NCBI GenBank assembly: GCA_049323795.1 | Contig: JBMOOH010000024.1 | Location: 1-24,011, forward strand | Source of the DNA: JAOADN01 sp049323795 | GTDB taxonomy: Bacteria; Pseudomonadota; Alphaproteobacteria; Rhodobacterales; Rhodobacteraceae | Reading direction: 5' to 3' | Length of the DNA: 24,011 nt | Part shown: in pieces, positions 14,102 through 20,657 of the stretch | How positions within the stretch are numbered: position 1 is the stretch's first letter | Layout: every line of letters begins with the position of its first letter | Notes under the pieces: model-generated | Told to the model about the DNA's origin: nothing | The model's input: the letters and a program-made list of their open reading frames with translations, nothing else | Databases searched by the model: none | Position numbers and translations under genes: made by a program

Positions 14102-14860
14102 ATGTCCACCCATATCGGCGCGGCCCCCGGCGAGATCGCGGAAACCGTCCTCATGCCCGGCGACCCCTACCGTGCCCGCTGGGCGGCCGAGACCTTCCTC
14201 GACACCCCCCGCCTCGTGAACGAGGTCCGGGGGATGCTGGGCTACACCGGCACCTGGAAAGGCCACCCCGTCACCATCCACGGGTCGGGCATGGGGATGC
14301 CGTCCTTGTCGATCTACGCCCACGAACTGATCCGCGACCACGGCGCAAAGACCCTGATCCGCATCGGCTCGGCCGGCGCGATGCTGGAACGGGTCAGGAT
14401 GCGCGACGTCGTCATCGCCATGACGGCCTCGTCGATGGGCACGCCCTCGGGCCTCTCGTTCCGCGAGGCCCGCTTCGCCCCGTGCGCCGACTTCACCCTC
14501 CTCCGCAGGGCCGTCGCGGCGGCCGAGGCGAAGGGCCTCGACCCGCACGTGGGCGGCATCGTCTCGGGCGACGCCTTCTATGACGAACGCACCGACCTGA
14601 CCGGGGTTCTCGCCCGCCACGGCGTCCTCGCCGTCGAGATGGAAACCGCCGAGCTCTACACCGTCGCCGCCCGCTTCGGCGTCCGCGCCCTGACGGTCCT
14701 GACGATCTCGGACCACCTGATCACGCACGAGGCGCTGCCGGCGCTCGACCGCGAGCGGAGCTTCGGCGCCATGGTGGAGATCGCGCTGACGGCGGCGTTC
14801 GGGCAAGGCAGGGGAGGCGCTGCCTCCCCTGACCCCTCCGGGATACTTGGACCAAGATGA
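14102..14860 (+). CDS. deoD: Purine nucleoside phosphorylase, DeoD type
   Basis: DeoD cleaves purine (deoxy)nucleosides with phosphate in the salvage pathway, usually as a hexamer. The active-site residues align with E. coli DeoD without gaps: His4, Gly20, Arg24, Arg43, Arg87, Ser90, Glu179, Glu181, Asp204 and Arg217, in GDPYRAR, RIGSAG, VEMETAELY and SDHLITHE. A strong SD (AGGAGGAAACCC) precedes the ATG. The protein is 252 residues, against 239 in E. coli. The last 18 or so residues (from GQGRGG) are encoded by a perfect 10-bp hairpin and an adjoining intergenic-type element, so the native stop has probably been lost or moved. The convergent chaC-like gene ends 9 bases beyond. Confidence 0.93.
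   Translation: MSTHIGAAPGEIAETVLMPGDPYRARWAAETFLDTPRLVNEVRGMLGYTGTWKGHPVTIHGSGMGMPSLSIYAHELIRDHGAKTLIRIGSAGAMLERVRMRDVVIAMTASSMGTPSGLSFREARFAPCADFTLLRRAVAAAEAKGLDPHVGGIVSGDAFYDERTDLTGVLARHGVLAVEMETAELYTVAARFGVRALTVLTISDHLITHEALPALDRERSFGAMVEIALTAAFGQGRGGAASPDPSGILGPR
14809..14859. repeat. Hairpin plus Rhodobacterales-type intergenic element, read through by deoD
   Basis: A perfect 10-bp stem, CAGGGGAGGC (14809-14818) and GCCTCCCCTG (14822-14831) with loop GCT, is followed by CCCCTCCGGGATACTTGG and CCAAGATGAAGG. Similar CCGG(G/A)(A/G)TATTTGG...AAGATGAAG tails after hairpins are familiar to me as recurrent intergenic sequences in roseobacters and relatives, but I cannot search for other copies. 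It lies between convergent genes and may act as a bidirectional terminator. Here it is inside the deoD reading frame. Confidence 0.6.
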
Positions 14861-14869
14861 AGGAGACGC

Positions 14870-15571
14870 TCAGTCCAGCCTGTCCCCCAGTGTCTCGATC
14901 TCTTCCGCGACGAGGCGCTGGAGCCGCCAGAGGTAGCGGTCGTGGATGCCGAGGTCCTCGAGGCGCCGGACGGTGTTGAGAAGGTAGGCCGCGCAGCTTC
15001 CCCTGTGGCCGACCGCGCGGGCGAGGCGGCGGACCTGTTCGGCCTCGGGCAGGCGGATCAGGTCGCCGTCGGGGGTGGACGGCGCGGCGTAGAAGACGAG
15101 CGCCGTCAGCCTCTCGCCCCCCGACCTCAGGGGAATGAACCGGATCCAGGGCAGGTCCTCGTGATAACGGGTCTCGCGTTTCAGAAGCCGCACCATCTGC
15201 GCCCGCCGGTCTTCGTCGGGCAGGCGGTAGGCGACGCCCAGGCAGGATCCGCCCCGGTCGAGCGCCAGCATCAGCCCCGGCCGGTCCTGCGTCGCCCGCC
15301 AGTTCGTCATGTGCAGGCAGAACGACCGCCGCCAGCCATGGGCGGTCGCCCTGCGGTGTTCCAGATGCTCGAAGGCCGGGTTCCAGATCAGCGAGCCATA
15401 GGCGAAGAGCCAGAAGGGCCGCCCCTCGATCCGCGTCAGAAACCGGCGCGCGGCCGCCTCGAAATCCTCGCCGGTCATGGGCGTCAGGTCGGCGCGCGGC
15501 CCCTGGTCCTCGACCGGCCGCTCGATCCGGGCCACGTGGTCGTCCGTCAGGGTCAGCCGGCGTGCCGTCAC
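14870..15571 (-). CDS. ChaC-like gamma-glutamylcyclotransferase
   Basis: ChaC-family enzymes cleave glutathione to 5-oxoproline and Cys-Gly in the cytoplasm. The 233-residue protein has the nucleotide-like fold motif FAYGSLIWNP (residues 56-65), GWRRSFCLHMTNWRA, a GVAYRL segment and a candidate catalytic Glu in LLKRETRY. I use a GTG start at 15571 because GGGAGACACGA precedes it at good spacing; the longer ATG start at 15649 would overlap the divergent promoter region. It converges on deoD and is divergent from scoA. The specific activity (glutathione versus other gamma-glutamyl peptides) is inferred from family. Confidence 0.85.
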   Translation of the reverse strand: MTARRLTLTDDHVARIERPVEDQGPRADLTPMTGEDFEAAARRFLTRIEGRPFWLFAYGSLIWNPAFEHLEHRRATAHGWRRSFCLHMTNWRATQDRPGLMLALDRGGSCLGVAYRLPDEDRRAQMVRLLKRETRYHEDLPWIRFIPLRSGGERLTALVFYAAPSTPDGDLIRLPEAEQVRRLARAVGHRGSCAAYLLNTVRRLEDLGIHDRYLWRLQRLVAEEIETLGDRLD

Positions 15572-15674
15572 TCGTGTCTCCCGTGGCGCAGGGGCGCAGG
15601 GGCGCTGGCGCGCATATCGCCACAGTCTGCGGCAGAGCGGAAGGGACACGAAGCGCCATGCCGCGCTGCGGCGA

Positions 15675-15704
15675 TTGACTTGGCCCCCGTCCCCGCCCTA
15701 ACTG
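15675..15704 (+). promoter_or_regulatory. Candidate promoter for the scoAB genes
   Basis: TTGACT (15675-15680) is followed after 18 bases by TAACTG (15699-15704), giving a leader of roughly 30 bases before scoA. The -35 matches 5 of 6 consensus positions; the -10 is weak. The sequence around it (GCGGCGATTGACT) resembles that around the ecm promoter (GCGGCGAATTGACA). Confidence 0.45.
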
Positions 15705-15739
15705 CGTGCCGCGAGGGGGAAACCGAAGGGGTCGCAGTC

Positions 15740-16444
15740 ATGAAGAAGGTCTATCCGGACGCGAAATCGGCGCTCGACGGGCTCCTGTCCGACGGCATGT
15801 TCATCGCGAGCGGCGGCTTCGGCCTCTGCGGCATCCCCGAGCTTCTGATCGCCGCGATCCGCGAGGCGGGCACGAAGAACCTGACCATCGCGTCGAACAA
15901 CGCCGGGGTGGACGGCTTCGGCCTCGGCATCCTGCTCGCCACGCGGCAGGTCAGGAAGATGATCTCGTCCTACGTCGGCGAGAACGCGGAGTTCATGCGC
16001 CAGTACCTCTCGGGCGAGCTGGAGCTGGAATTCAACCCGCAGGGCACGCTGGCGGAACGGATGCGGGCGGGGGGCGCGGGCATCCCCGGCTTCTACACCG
16101 CGACCGGCGTCGGCACGGTGATTGCCGAGGGCAAGGAACACCACGTCTTCGACGGGCGCACCTATATCCTCGAACGCGGGATCGTCGCCGACCTTGCCAT
16201 CGTCAAGGCCTGGAAGGCGGACCCGAGCGGAAACCTCGTCTTCCGCAAGACCGCGCGCAACTTCAACGTCCCCGCCGCAACCTGCGGGCGCACTTGCGTG
16301 GCCGAGGTCGAGGAGATCGTGCCGCTCGGGTCGCTCGACCCCGACGCGATCCACCTGCCCGGCATCTACGTCCACCGCATCATCGCCGGCCCCCACGAGA
16401 AGCGGATCGAGAACCGGACCGTGCGCAAGAAGGAGGCCGTGTGA
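15740..16444 (+). CDS. scoA: 3-oxoacid (succinyl-CoA:acetoacetate) CoA-transferase subunit A
   Basis: Subunit A of a class I CoA-transferase that activates acetoacetate or a related 3-oxoacid with succinyl-CoA. The 234-residue protein starts MKKVYPDAKSALDGLL and shows the family signature GGFGLCGIPE with SNNAGVDGFGLGILL and GLARATARNFN-like features (RKTARNFNVPAATCGR). AAGGGG lies about 10 bases upstream of the ATG. A much longer in-frame reading would cross the divergent promoter and is rejected. The scoB start is one base after the stop, so the two are co-translated. The specific 3-oxoacid is not certain; ketone-body or polyhydroxybutyrate-derived acetoacetate is the usual substrate. Confidence 0.92.
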   Translation: MKKVYPDAKSALDGLLSDGMFIASGGFGLCGIPELLIAAIREAGTKNLTIASNNAGVDGFGLGILLATRQVRKMISSYVGENAEFMRQYLSGELELEFNPQGTLAERMRAGGAGIPGFYTATGVGTVIAEGKEHHVFDGRTYILERGIVADLAIVKAWKADPSGNLVFRKTARNFNVPAATCGRTCVAEVEEIVPLGSLDPDAIHLPGIYVHRIIAGPHEKRIENRTVRKKEAV

Positions 16445-16445
16445 C

Positions 16446-17072
16446 ATGCCCTGGGACCGCAACCGGATGGCCGCCCGCGCAGCGCAGGAACTGAAGGACG
16501 GGATGTACGTCAACCTCGGGATCGGCATCCCGACCCTGGTGGCGAACTACATCCCCGAAGGCGTCAGCGTCACGCTCCAGTCCGAGAACGGCATGCTGGG
16601 CATGGGGCCCTTTCCTTTCGAGGGCGAGGAAGACCCCGACCTCATCAACGCAGGGAAACAGACCATCACCGAACTGCCCCAGACCGCCTTCTTCGATTCA
16701 GCCACGAGCTTCGCGATGATCCGCGGCGGCAAGATCGCCATGGCGATCCTCGGCGCGATGGAGGTGGCCGAGAACGGCGACCTGGCGAACTGGATGATCC
16801 CCGGCAAGCTCGTCAAGGGCATGGGCGGCGCGATGGACCTTGTCGCGGGCGTGAAGCGCGTCGTCGTGGTGATGGACCACACCTCGAAGGACGGCGCGTC
16901 GAAGGTGCTGCACCGCTGCACCCTGCCGCTGACCGGCGCGGGCGTCGTCAGCCGGATCATCACCAACCTCGGCGTCCTCGACGTGGTGCCGGGGGGGCTC
17001 AGGATCGTGGAGCTTGCCGATGGCGTGACCGAGGCCGACCTGCGCGCGGCGACCGAGGCGACGCTCGTCTGA
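16446..17072 (+). CDS. scoB: 3-oxoacid (succinyl-CoA:acetoacetate) CoA-transferase subunit B
   Basis: Subunit B of the same enzyme, 208 residues. It carries the catalytic glutamate, Glu48, in LQSENGMLGMGP, which forms the glutamyl-CoA thioester in this family. Other hallmarks are VNLGIGIPTLVANY, GGKIAMAILGAMEV, NWMIPGKLVKGMGGAMDLVAG and CTLPLTG. The ATG at 16446 is one base after the scoA stop; an apparent longer frame through scoA is antisense noise. The acetoacetyl-CoA formed can feed the ethylmalonyl-CoA route encoded nearby, an inference from pathway knowledge. Confidence 0.93.
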   Translation: MPWDRNRMAARAAQELKDGMYVNLGIGIPTLVANYIPEGVSVTLQSENGMLGMGPFPFEGEEDPDLINAGKQTITELPQTAFFDSATSFAMIRGGKIAMAILGAMEVAENGDLANWMIPGKLVKGMGGAMDLVAGVKRVVVVMDHTSKDGASKVLHRCTLPLTGAGVVSRIITNLGVLDVVPGGLRIVELADGVTEADLRAATEATLV

Positions 17073-17175
17073 CCGCGGCATCCGGGGCCCCGTGCCGGCG
17101 GCGGCTGCGCCGCAGTCCGACGGAGGGGCGCGGCGCCGAGGGCGCGGCCGAAAGCCCGCGGAGGAGGAAGAGGCG

Positions 17176-17463
17176 ATGACCGACACCGGGATCACCCGCG
17201 AACAGAGCCCCGCGAAGGGGCGCTACGTGCTTCGTCTGAACGGGGCCGAGGCGGAACTGACCTGGTCGGTCGTCGGCCCGACGAAGATCATTGCGGACCA
17301 TACCGAGGTGCCCGAGGCGATGCGCGGCACCGGTGCGGGCAGGCGGCTGGTCGAGAGGCTGGTCGCGGATGCGCGGGCCGAGGGGGTGAGGGTGATCGCC
17401 CTCTGTCCCTTCGTCAGGGCGCAGGCCCAGCGCCACCCGGAGTGGAGGGACGTGTTCGAATGA
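17176..17463 (+). CDS. Small GNAT-family N-acetyltransferase (YjdJ/COG2388 type)
   Basis: A 95-residue GCN5-related protein of the small COG2388 type. It shows HTEVPEAMRGTGAGRRLVERL, where RGTGAGRRL corresponds to the acetyl-CoA pyrophosphate loop, and the closing CPFVRAQAQRHPEW. The start at 17176 is preceded by GGAGGAGGAAGAGGCG, a strong SD; an in-frame ATG at 17092 would add a low-complexity Ala/Arg/Glu-rich leader and is rejected. It follows scoB by 103 bases and could share its transcript. The acetylated substrate is unknown. Confidence 0.82.
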   Translation: MTDTGITREQSPAKGRYVLRLNGAEAELTWSVVGPTKIIADHTEVPEAMRGTGAGRRLVERLVADARAEGVRVIALCPFVRAQAQRHPEWRDVFE

Positions 17464-17547
17464 TCCCGACGGCACCGGGCCCCGCGTTGGCGGGGGCTCG
17501 GCGGACAGGCTGAACGCGGCCCGAAATCCGCTTTGCCACTGTCGCAA

Positions 17548-17557
17548 GTTTCGAAAC
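17548..17557. repeat. 10-bp perfect palindrome upstream of the DPA-type gene cluster
   Basis: GTTTCGAAAC is self-complementary and lies about 43 bases before the flippase-like gene in the 136-base gap after the GNAT gene. It is preceded by TTGC...GCAA at 17534-17547. It could be an operator or promoter element. No confident -35/-10 pair was found in this gap. Confidence 0.3.
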
Positions 17558-17599
17558 AGCTCCATATTCCTGCCCCATTCCGTTGATACCCGGCCGGCA

Positions 17600-18607
17600 A
17601 TGATGACCGCCGACGCCCCCGTTGAAAAACCTGCCCGTCCGCGCCGCCCGCGTGACCTGCTGGTCATGGGGGGGCTGCTGGCGCTGTTTGCCGCCGGGTT
17701 CATCGGCCTTGCCGCCGCGACCGGCTGGCGCGAGACCTGGGCGCAGGTGCGCATCGTGACGGTCTGGCAGTTCGGGCTGCTCCTTCTCCTGTCGCTCGGG
17801 AACTACGGGTTGCGCGCGCTCCGCTGGCACCTGTTCTCGCGCCGGCTCGGGTTCGGCCTGTCCCTCGCCTCCGACGCACGGCACTTCGTCGGCGGCTTCG
17901 CGATGACCGTGACGCCTGCCCGTGTGGGGGAACTCGTGCGGATGCGGTGGCTTGCGCGCGAATCGGGCCGGACGGTCGAGGCGACGGCACCGGTGATCCT
18001 GATGGACCGGGCGGGGGATCTTGCGGCGCTCGCGCTCCTCCTCGGGCTGTCGCTCGCGCTTGCGACGGGCGGCGGACTGACGGGTGCGCCCGTCGCGGTG
18101 GTGGTCGCCCTCGCCGCGGCGATCTTCGCCACGCGGCCGCGTCTTCTGGAAACGGTCGTCACGCGGACCCATGCGGTGGTCCGCCGGGCGCCGCGCTTCT
18201 TCGCCAGGGTCCGCGCCGCCGTCCGCACGATGGAGCGGTTTGACGATCCGCGCGTTCTGGTACCGGCACTGGCGCTCGGCTGCGCCGGGTGGTTTCTGGA
18301 AATCTATGCCTTTCATCTGCTTCTCGTCTGGCTCGGCGCCGATATCGGGCTCTGGCATGCCGCCGCGATCTTCGTCTTCGCGACGCTCGCGGGCGGCGTC
18401 ACCGGGGCGCCGGGCGGGGTGGGCGGGGCCGAGGCGGCGATGATCGCGCTCCTTGTCGCGGCGCAGGTGCCGCTCGATGCCGCCGTGGCGGCAACGGCGG
18501 TGATCCGGGTCACGACGCTGTGGTTCGCCCTTGTCCTCGGGCTGGGGGTCTTTCCGCTCGCCGAACGTCATTCCCTGAAGGCCCGCGATGCGCTGGAAAA
18601 CCGCTGA
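17600..18607 (+). CDS. Flippase-like integral membrane protein (UPF0104/LPG synthase TM family)
   Basis: This 335-residue protein has about eight hydrophobic segments, at roughly residues 20-42, 53-72, 125-150, 155-170, 215-240, 250-270, 285-300 and 305-325. Conserved short motifs PARVGELVR and GAPGGVGGAEAAM are those of the UPF0104/AglD/YbhN family, whose members act on lipid-linked substrates at the membrane. The last 20 bases overlap the start of the DprE1-like gene, so the two are translationally coupled. Position in the cluster suggests it may translocate the polyprenyl-phospho-pentose. It is not of the GtrA type (Rv3789) used in mycobacteria; the role is inferred. ATGATG at 17600/17603 gives two possible starts, with no strong SD. 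Confidence 0.8.
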   Translation: MMTADAPVEKPARPRRPRDLLVMGGLLALFAAGFIGLAAATGWRETWAQVRIVTVWQFGLLLLLSLGNYGLRALRWHLFSRRLGFGLSLASDARHFVGGFAMTVTPARVGELVRMRWLARESGRTVEATAPVILMDRAGDLAALALLLGLSLALATGGGLTGAPVAVVVALAAAIFATRPRLLETVVTRTHAVVRRAPRFFARVRAAVRTMERFDDPRVLVPALALGCAGWFLEIYAFHLLLVWLGADIGLWHAAAIFVFATLAGGVTGAPGGVGGAEAAMIALLVAAQVPLDAAVAATAVIRVTTLWFALVLGLGVFPLAERHSLKARDALENR

Positions 18608-19901
18608 CTATTCCGGCTGGGGCCGGGCCCTGACCGCGCATGGCGAGATCGCACGCCCGGAACGGATGCGCGCGCTCTCCGAGACGCTGGCCGAGACCTA
18701 TGCCCCCGCCGTGGGCATGAAGCGCAGCTATGGCGATGCGGCGCTGAACGGCGGCGGGCGGATCATCGACATGACGCGGCTCGACCGGATGCTGTCCTTC
18801 GACGAGGCGACGGGCATCCTCGATGTCGAGGCGGGCGCGCGGGTGGGCGAGATCGCCGCGGCCTTCGCGCCGAAGGGGTGGCTGCCGGCGGTGATGCCCG
18901 GGACCGGCTTCGCCACGGTCGGCGGCTGCATCGGGCAGGACGTGCACGGCAAGAACCACCACCATGTCGGAAGCTTCGGGCAGCACGTCGTGTCGCTGAC
19001 GCTGCACCAGGGCGACCGGGTGATCGAGGTGACCCCCGAGGGCACGCCCGCGCTCTTCCGCGCGACGGCAGGCGGGCTGGGACAGACGGGGGTGATTTCC
19101 TCGGCGCACATCCGGCTCATCCCCTGCAGGGGCGACGTGATGATGGTGACAGAGCGGCGGGTCGGGGACTGGGACGAGTTCCTCGCGCTCCTCGACGCCT
19201 CGACCGCGACCTATACGGTCGGCTGGATCGACGCGACGGCCAAGGGACCATCGCTGGGGCGCGGGATCCTGGAAGAGGGCGAGACGGCGTCGGGCCTGGT
19301 GCCAAAGCGGGCCAGGTACCGCAGGGTGCCGTTCGACGCGCCGCGCTTCGCGCTGTCGCAGCCCGTCGTGCGGGCCTTCAACGCGGCCTACTGGCGGCGG
19401 GTGCCCGAGACGGGCCGGACGGTGGTCAAGCCGATCTCGGACTTCTTCTTCCCGCTCGACAGGATCCGCGACTGGAACCGGCTTTACGGGAAGCGCGGGT
19501 TCCACCAGTTCCAGTGCGTCGTGCCCGAACGGGCGGCCCCGGCGCTCCGGTCGATGATGGAGACGATCGCCACTTCCGGCCTCGCCTCGCCCTTGGCCGT
19601 GCTGAAGCGGATGGGGCCGGGGCGCGCGGGGTATCTGAGCTTTCCGATGGAGGGCTATACGCTGGCGGTGGACTTTCCCAACCGGGCCGAGGCGCGGGAG
19701 CTGATCAAGCGGCTCGAGGACCAGACGGCGGATGCGGGCGGCCGACTCTACTTCGCAAAGGACAGCCTGGCGCGCGGGTCGGACGCGGGGGCGATGTACC
19801 AGGAGCTGGGCGCGTGGCGGGCCGAGGCCGAGCGCGCGGACCCGGAGCGGAACCTGATGACCGACATGATCCGGCGGCTGAAGCTGAGAGGCGCGGCATG
19901 A
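18588..19901 (+). CDS. FAD-dependent decaprenylphosphoryl-beta-D-ribose 2'-oxidase-like protein (DprE1-like)
   Basis: DprE1 oxidises decaprenyl-phospho-ribose to the 2'-keto form, the first half of its epimerisation to decaprenyl-phospho-arabinose. The 437-residue protein has the FAD-binding segments SYGDAALN (47-54) and PGTGFATVGGCIGQDVHGKN (104-123), with the HGKNHH and GSFGQHV continuation typical of DprE1. GGLGQTGVIS follows. The C-terminal substrate domain includes KPISDFFFPLD and LYFAKDS, with Lys391 equivalent to the essential Lys418 of Mycobacterium DprE1. AAGG lies upstream of the ATG at 18588, which overlaps the flippase gene by 20 bases. It overlaps the reductase gene by 4 bases. 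Assignment as the arabinose-pathway oxidase is strong by motif; the sugar itself is not proven. Confidence 0.88.
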   Translation: MRWKTADYSGWGRALTAHGEIARPERMRALSETLAETYAPAVGMKRSYGDAALNGGGRIIDMTRLDRMLSFDEATGILDVEAGARVGEIAAAFAPKGWLPAVMPGTGFATVGGCIGQDVHGKNHHHVGSFGQHVVSLTLHQGDRVIEVTPEGTPALFRATAGGLGQTGVISSAHIRLIPCRGDVMMVTERRVGDWDEFLALLDASTATYTVGWIDATAKGPSLGRGILEEGETASGLVPKRARYRRVPFDAPRFALSQPVVRAFNAAYWRRVPETGRTVVKPISDFFFPLDRIRDWNRLYGKRGFHQFQCVVPERAAPALRSMMETIATSGLASPLAVLKRMGPGRAGYLSFPMEGYTLAVDFPNRAEARELIKRLEDQTADAGGRLYFAKDSLARGSDAGAMYQELGAWRAEAERADPERNLMTDMIRRLKLRGAA

Positions 19902-20650
19902 AGGCGCGTAACGTGAACCGCACCTGGATCGTGCTCGGCGCGACGTCCTCGATGGCGCGCGCCTTCGCGCGGAAGGTCGCGGCCGAGGGCGCGGGGGTGC
20001 TTCTGGCCGGCCGCGATGCCGAGGACCTCGCGGCGCTGGCCGCCGACTGCCGGTTGCGCGGCGCGCGGGTGTCCGAGGCGGTGGCCTTCGACGCGCGCGA
20101 GCCGAAGGGGTTCGGCGCGCTGATCGAGAGGATGGCTTCGGAAGAAGGCGAACTCAACGCTGCCGTCTTCGTCGGCTCGATGCCGGCGCAAGGAGAAATC
20201 GACGCCGATCCATCGCTGATCGACGGAGTCGTGCAGGACAGCCATACTGGGCCGGCGCGGTTCCTCCAGATGCTGGCGCCACTCATGGAAGAGCGCGGCG
20301 GCGGGACGGTCGTCGGCGTCGCCTCGGTCGCGGGCGACCGGGGGCGGCTCGGCAACTACGTCTATGGCAGCGCCAAGGCGGGGTTCGCGACGTACCTGTC
20401 GGGCTTGCGGAACCGGCTGACGCGGGCGGGCGGGCACGTGGTGACGGTGAAGCCGGGCTTTGTCGACACGGGCATGACCTGGGGCCTGCCGGGGATGTTC
20501 CTCGTGGCCGCGCCCGAGGCGGTGGCGGACGACATCCTGAAGGCGGTGCGTAAGAAGCGCAACGTGATCTACACGCCGTTCTTCTGGCGCTACATCATGC
20601 TCGTCATCATCCATGTGCCGGAATTCGCCTTCAAGAAGATGAGGATCTGA
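19898..20650 (+). CDS. DprE2-like short-chain dehydrogenase/reductase
   Basis: This 250-residue SDR pairs with the DprE1-like oxidase and would reduce the 2'-keto intermediate to polyprenyl-phospho-arabinose using NADH. It has the cofactor loop GATSSMA (14-20), catalytic Ser143, Tyr156 and Lys160 (YGSAK), and VKPGFVDTGM; the C-terminal IYTPFFWRYIMLVI is hydrophobic as in DprE2 relatives. Its ATG overlaps the DprE1 stop as ATGA, with AGAGG upstream. A short stem, GGATCT and AGATCC around GAA, covers its stop codon and the 7-base gap to the convergent UbiA gene. Substrate is inferred from the partner gene. Confidence 0.87.
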   Translation: MKARNVNRTWIVLGATSSMARAFARKVAAEGAGVLLAGRDAEDLAALAADCRLRGARVSEAVAFDAREPKGFGALIERMASEEGELNAAVFVGSMPAQGEIDADPSLIDGVVQDSHTGPARFLQMLAPLMEERGGGTVVGVASVAGDRGRLGNYVYGSAKAGFATYLSGLRNRLTRAGGHVVTVKPGFVDTGMTWGLPGMFLVAAPEAVADDILKAVRKKRNVIYTPFFWRYIMLVIIHVPEFAFKKMRI

Positions 20651-20657
20651 AAGATCC

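Noticed and set aside
11911..14583. 890-codon plus-strand frame overlapping ecm and deoD
   Set aside because: Runs out of frame through three clear genes with an Arg/Pro-rich translation, typical of a frame shadow.
14861..14869. Separate gene or RNA between deoD and the chaC-like gene
   Set aside because: Only 9 bases remain between the two convergent stops.
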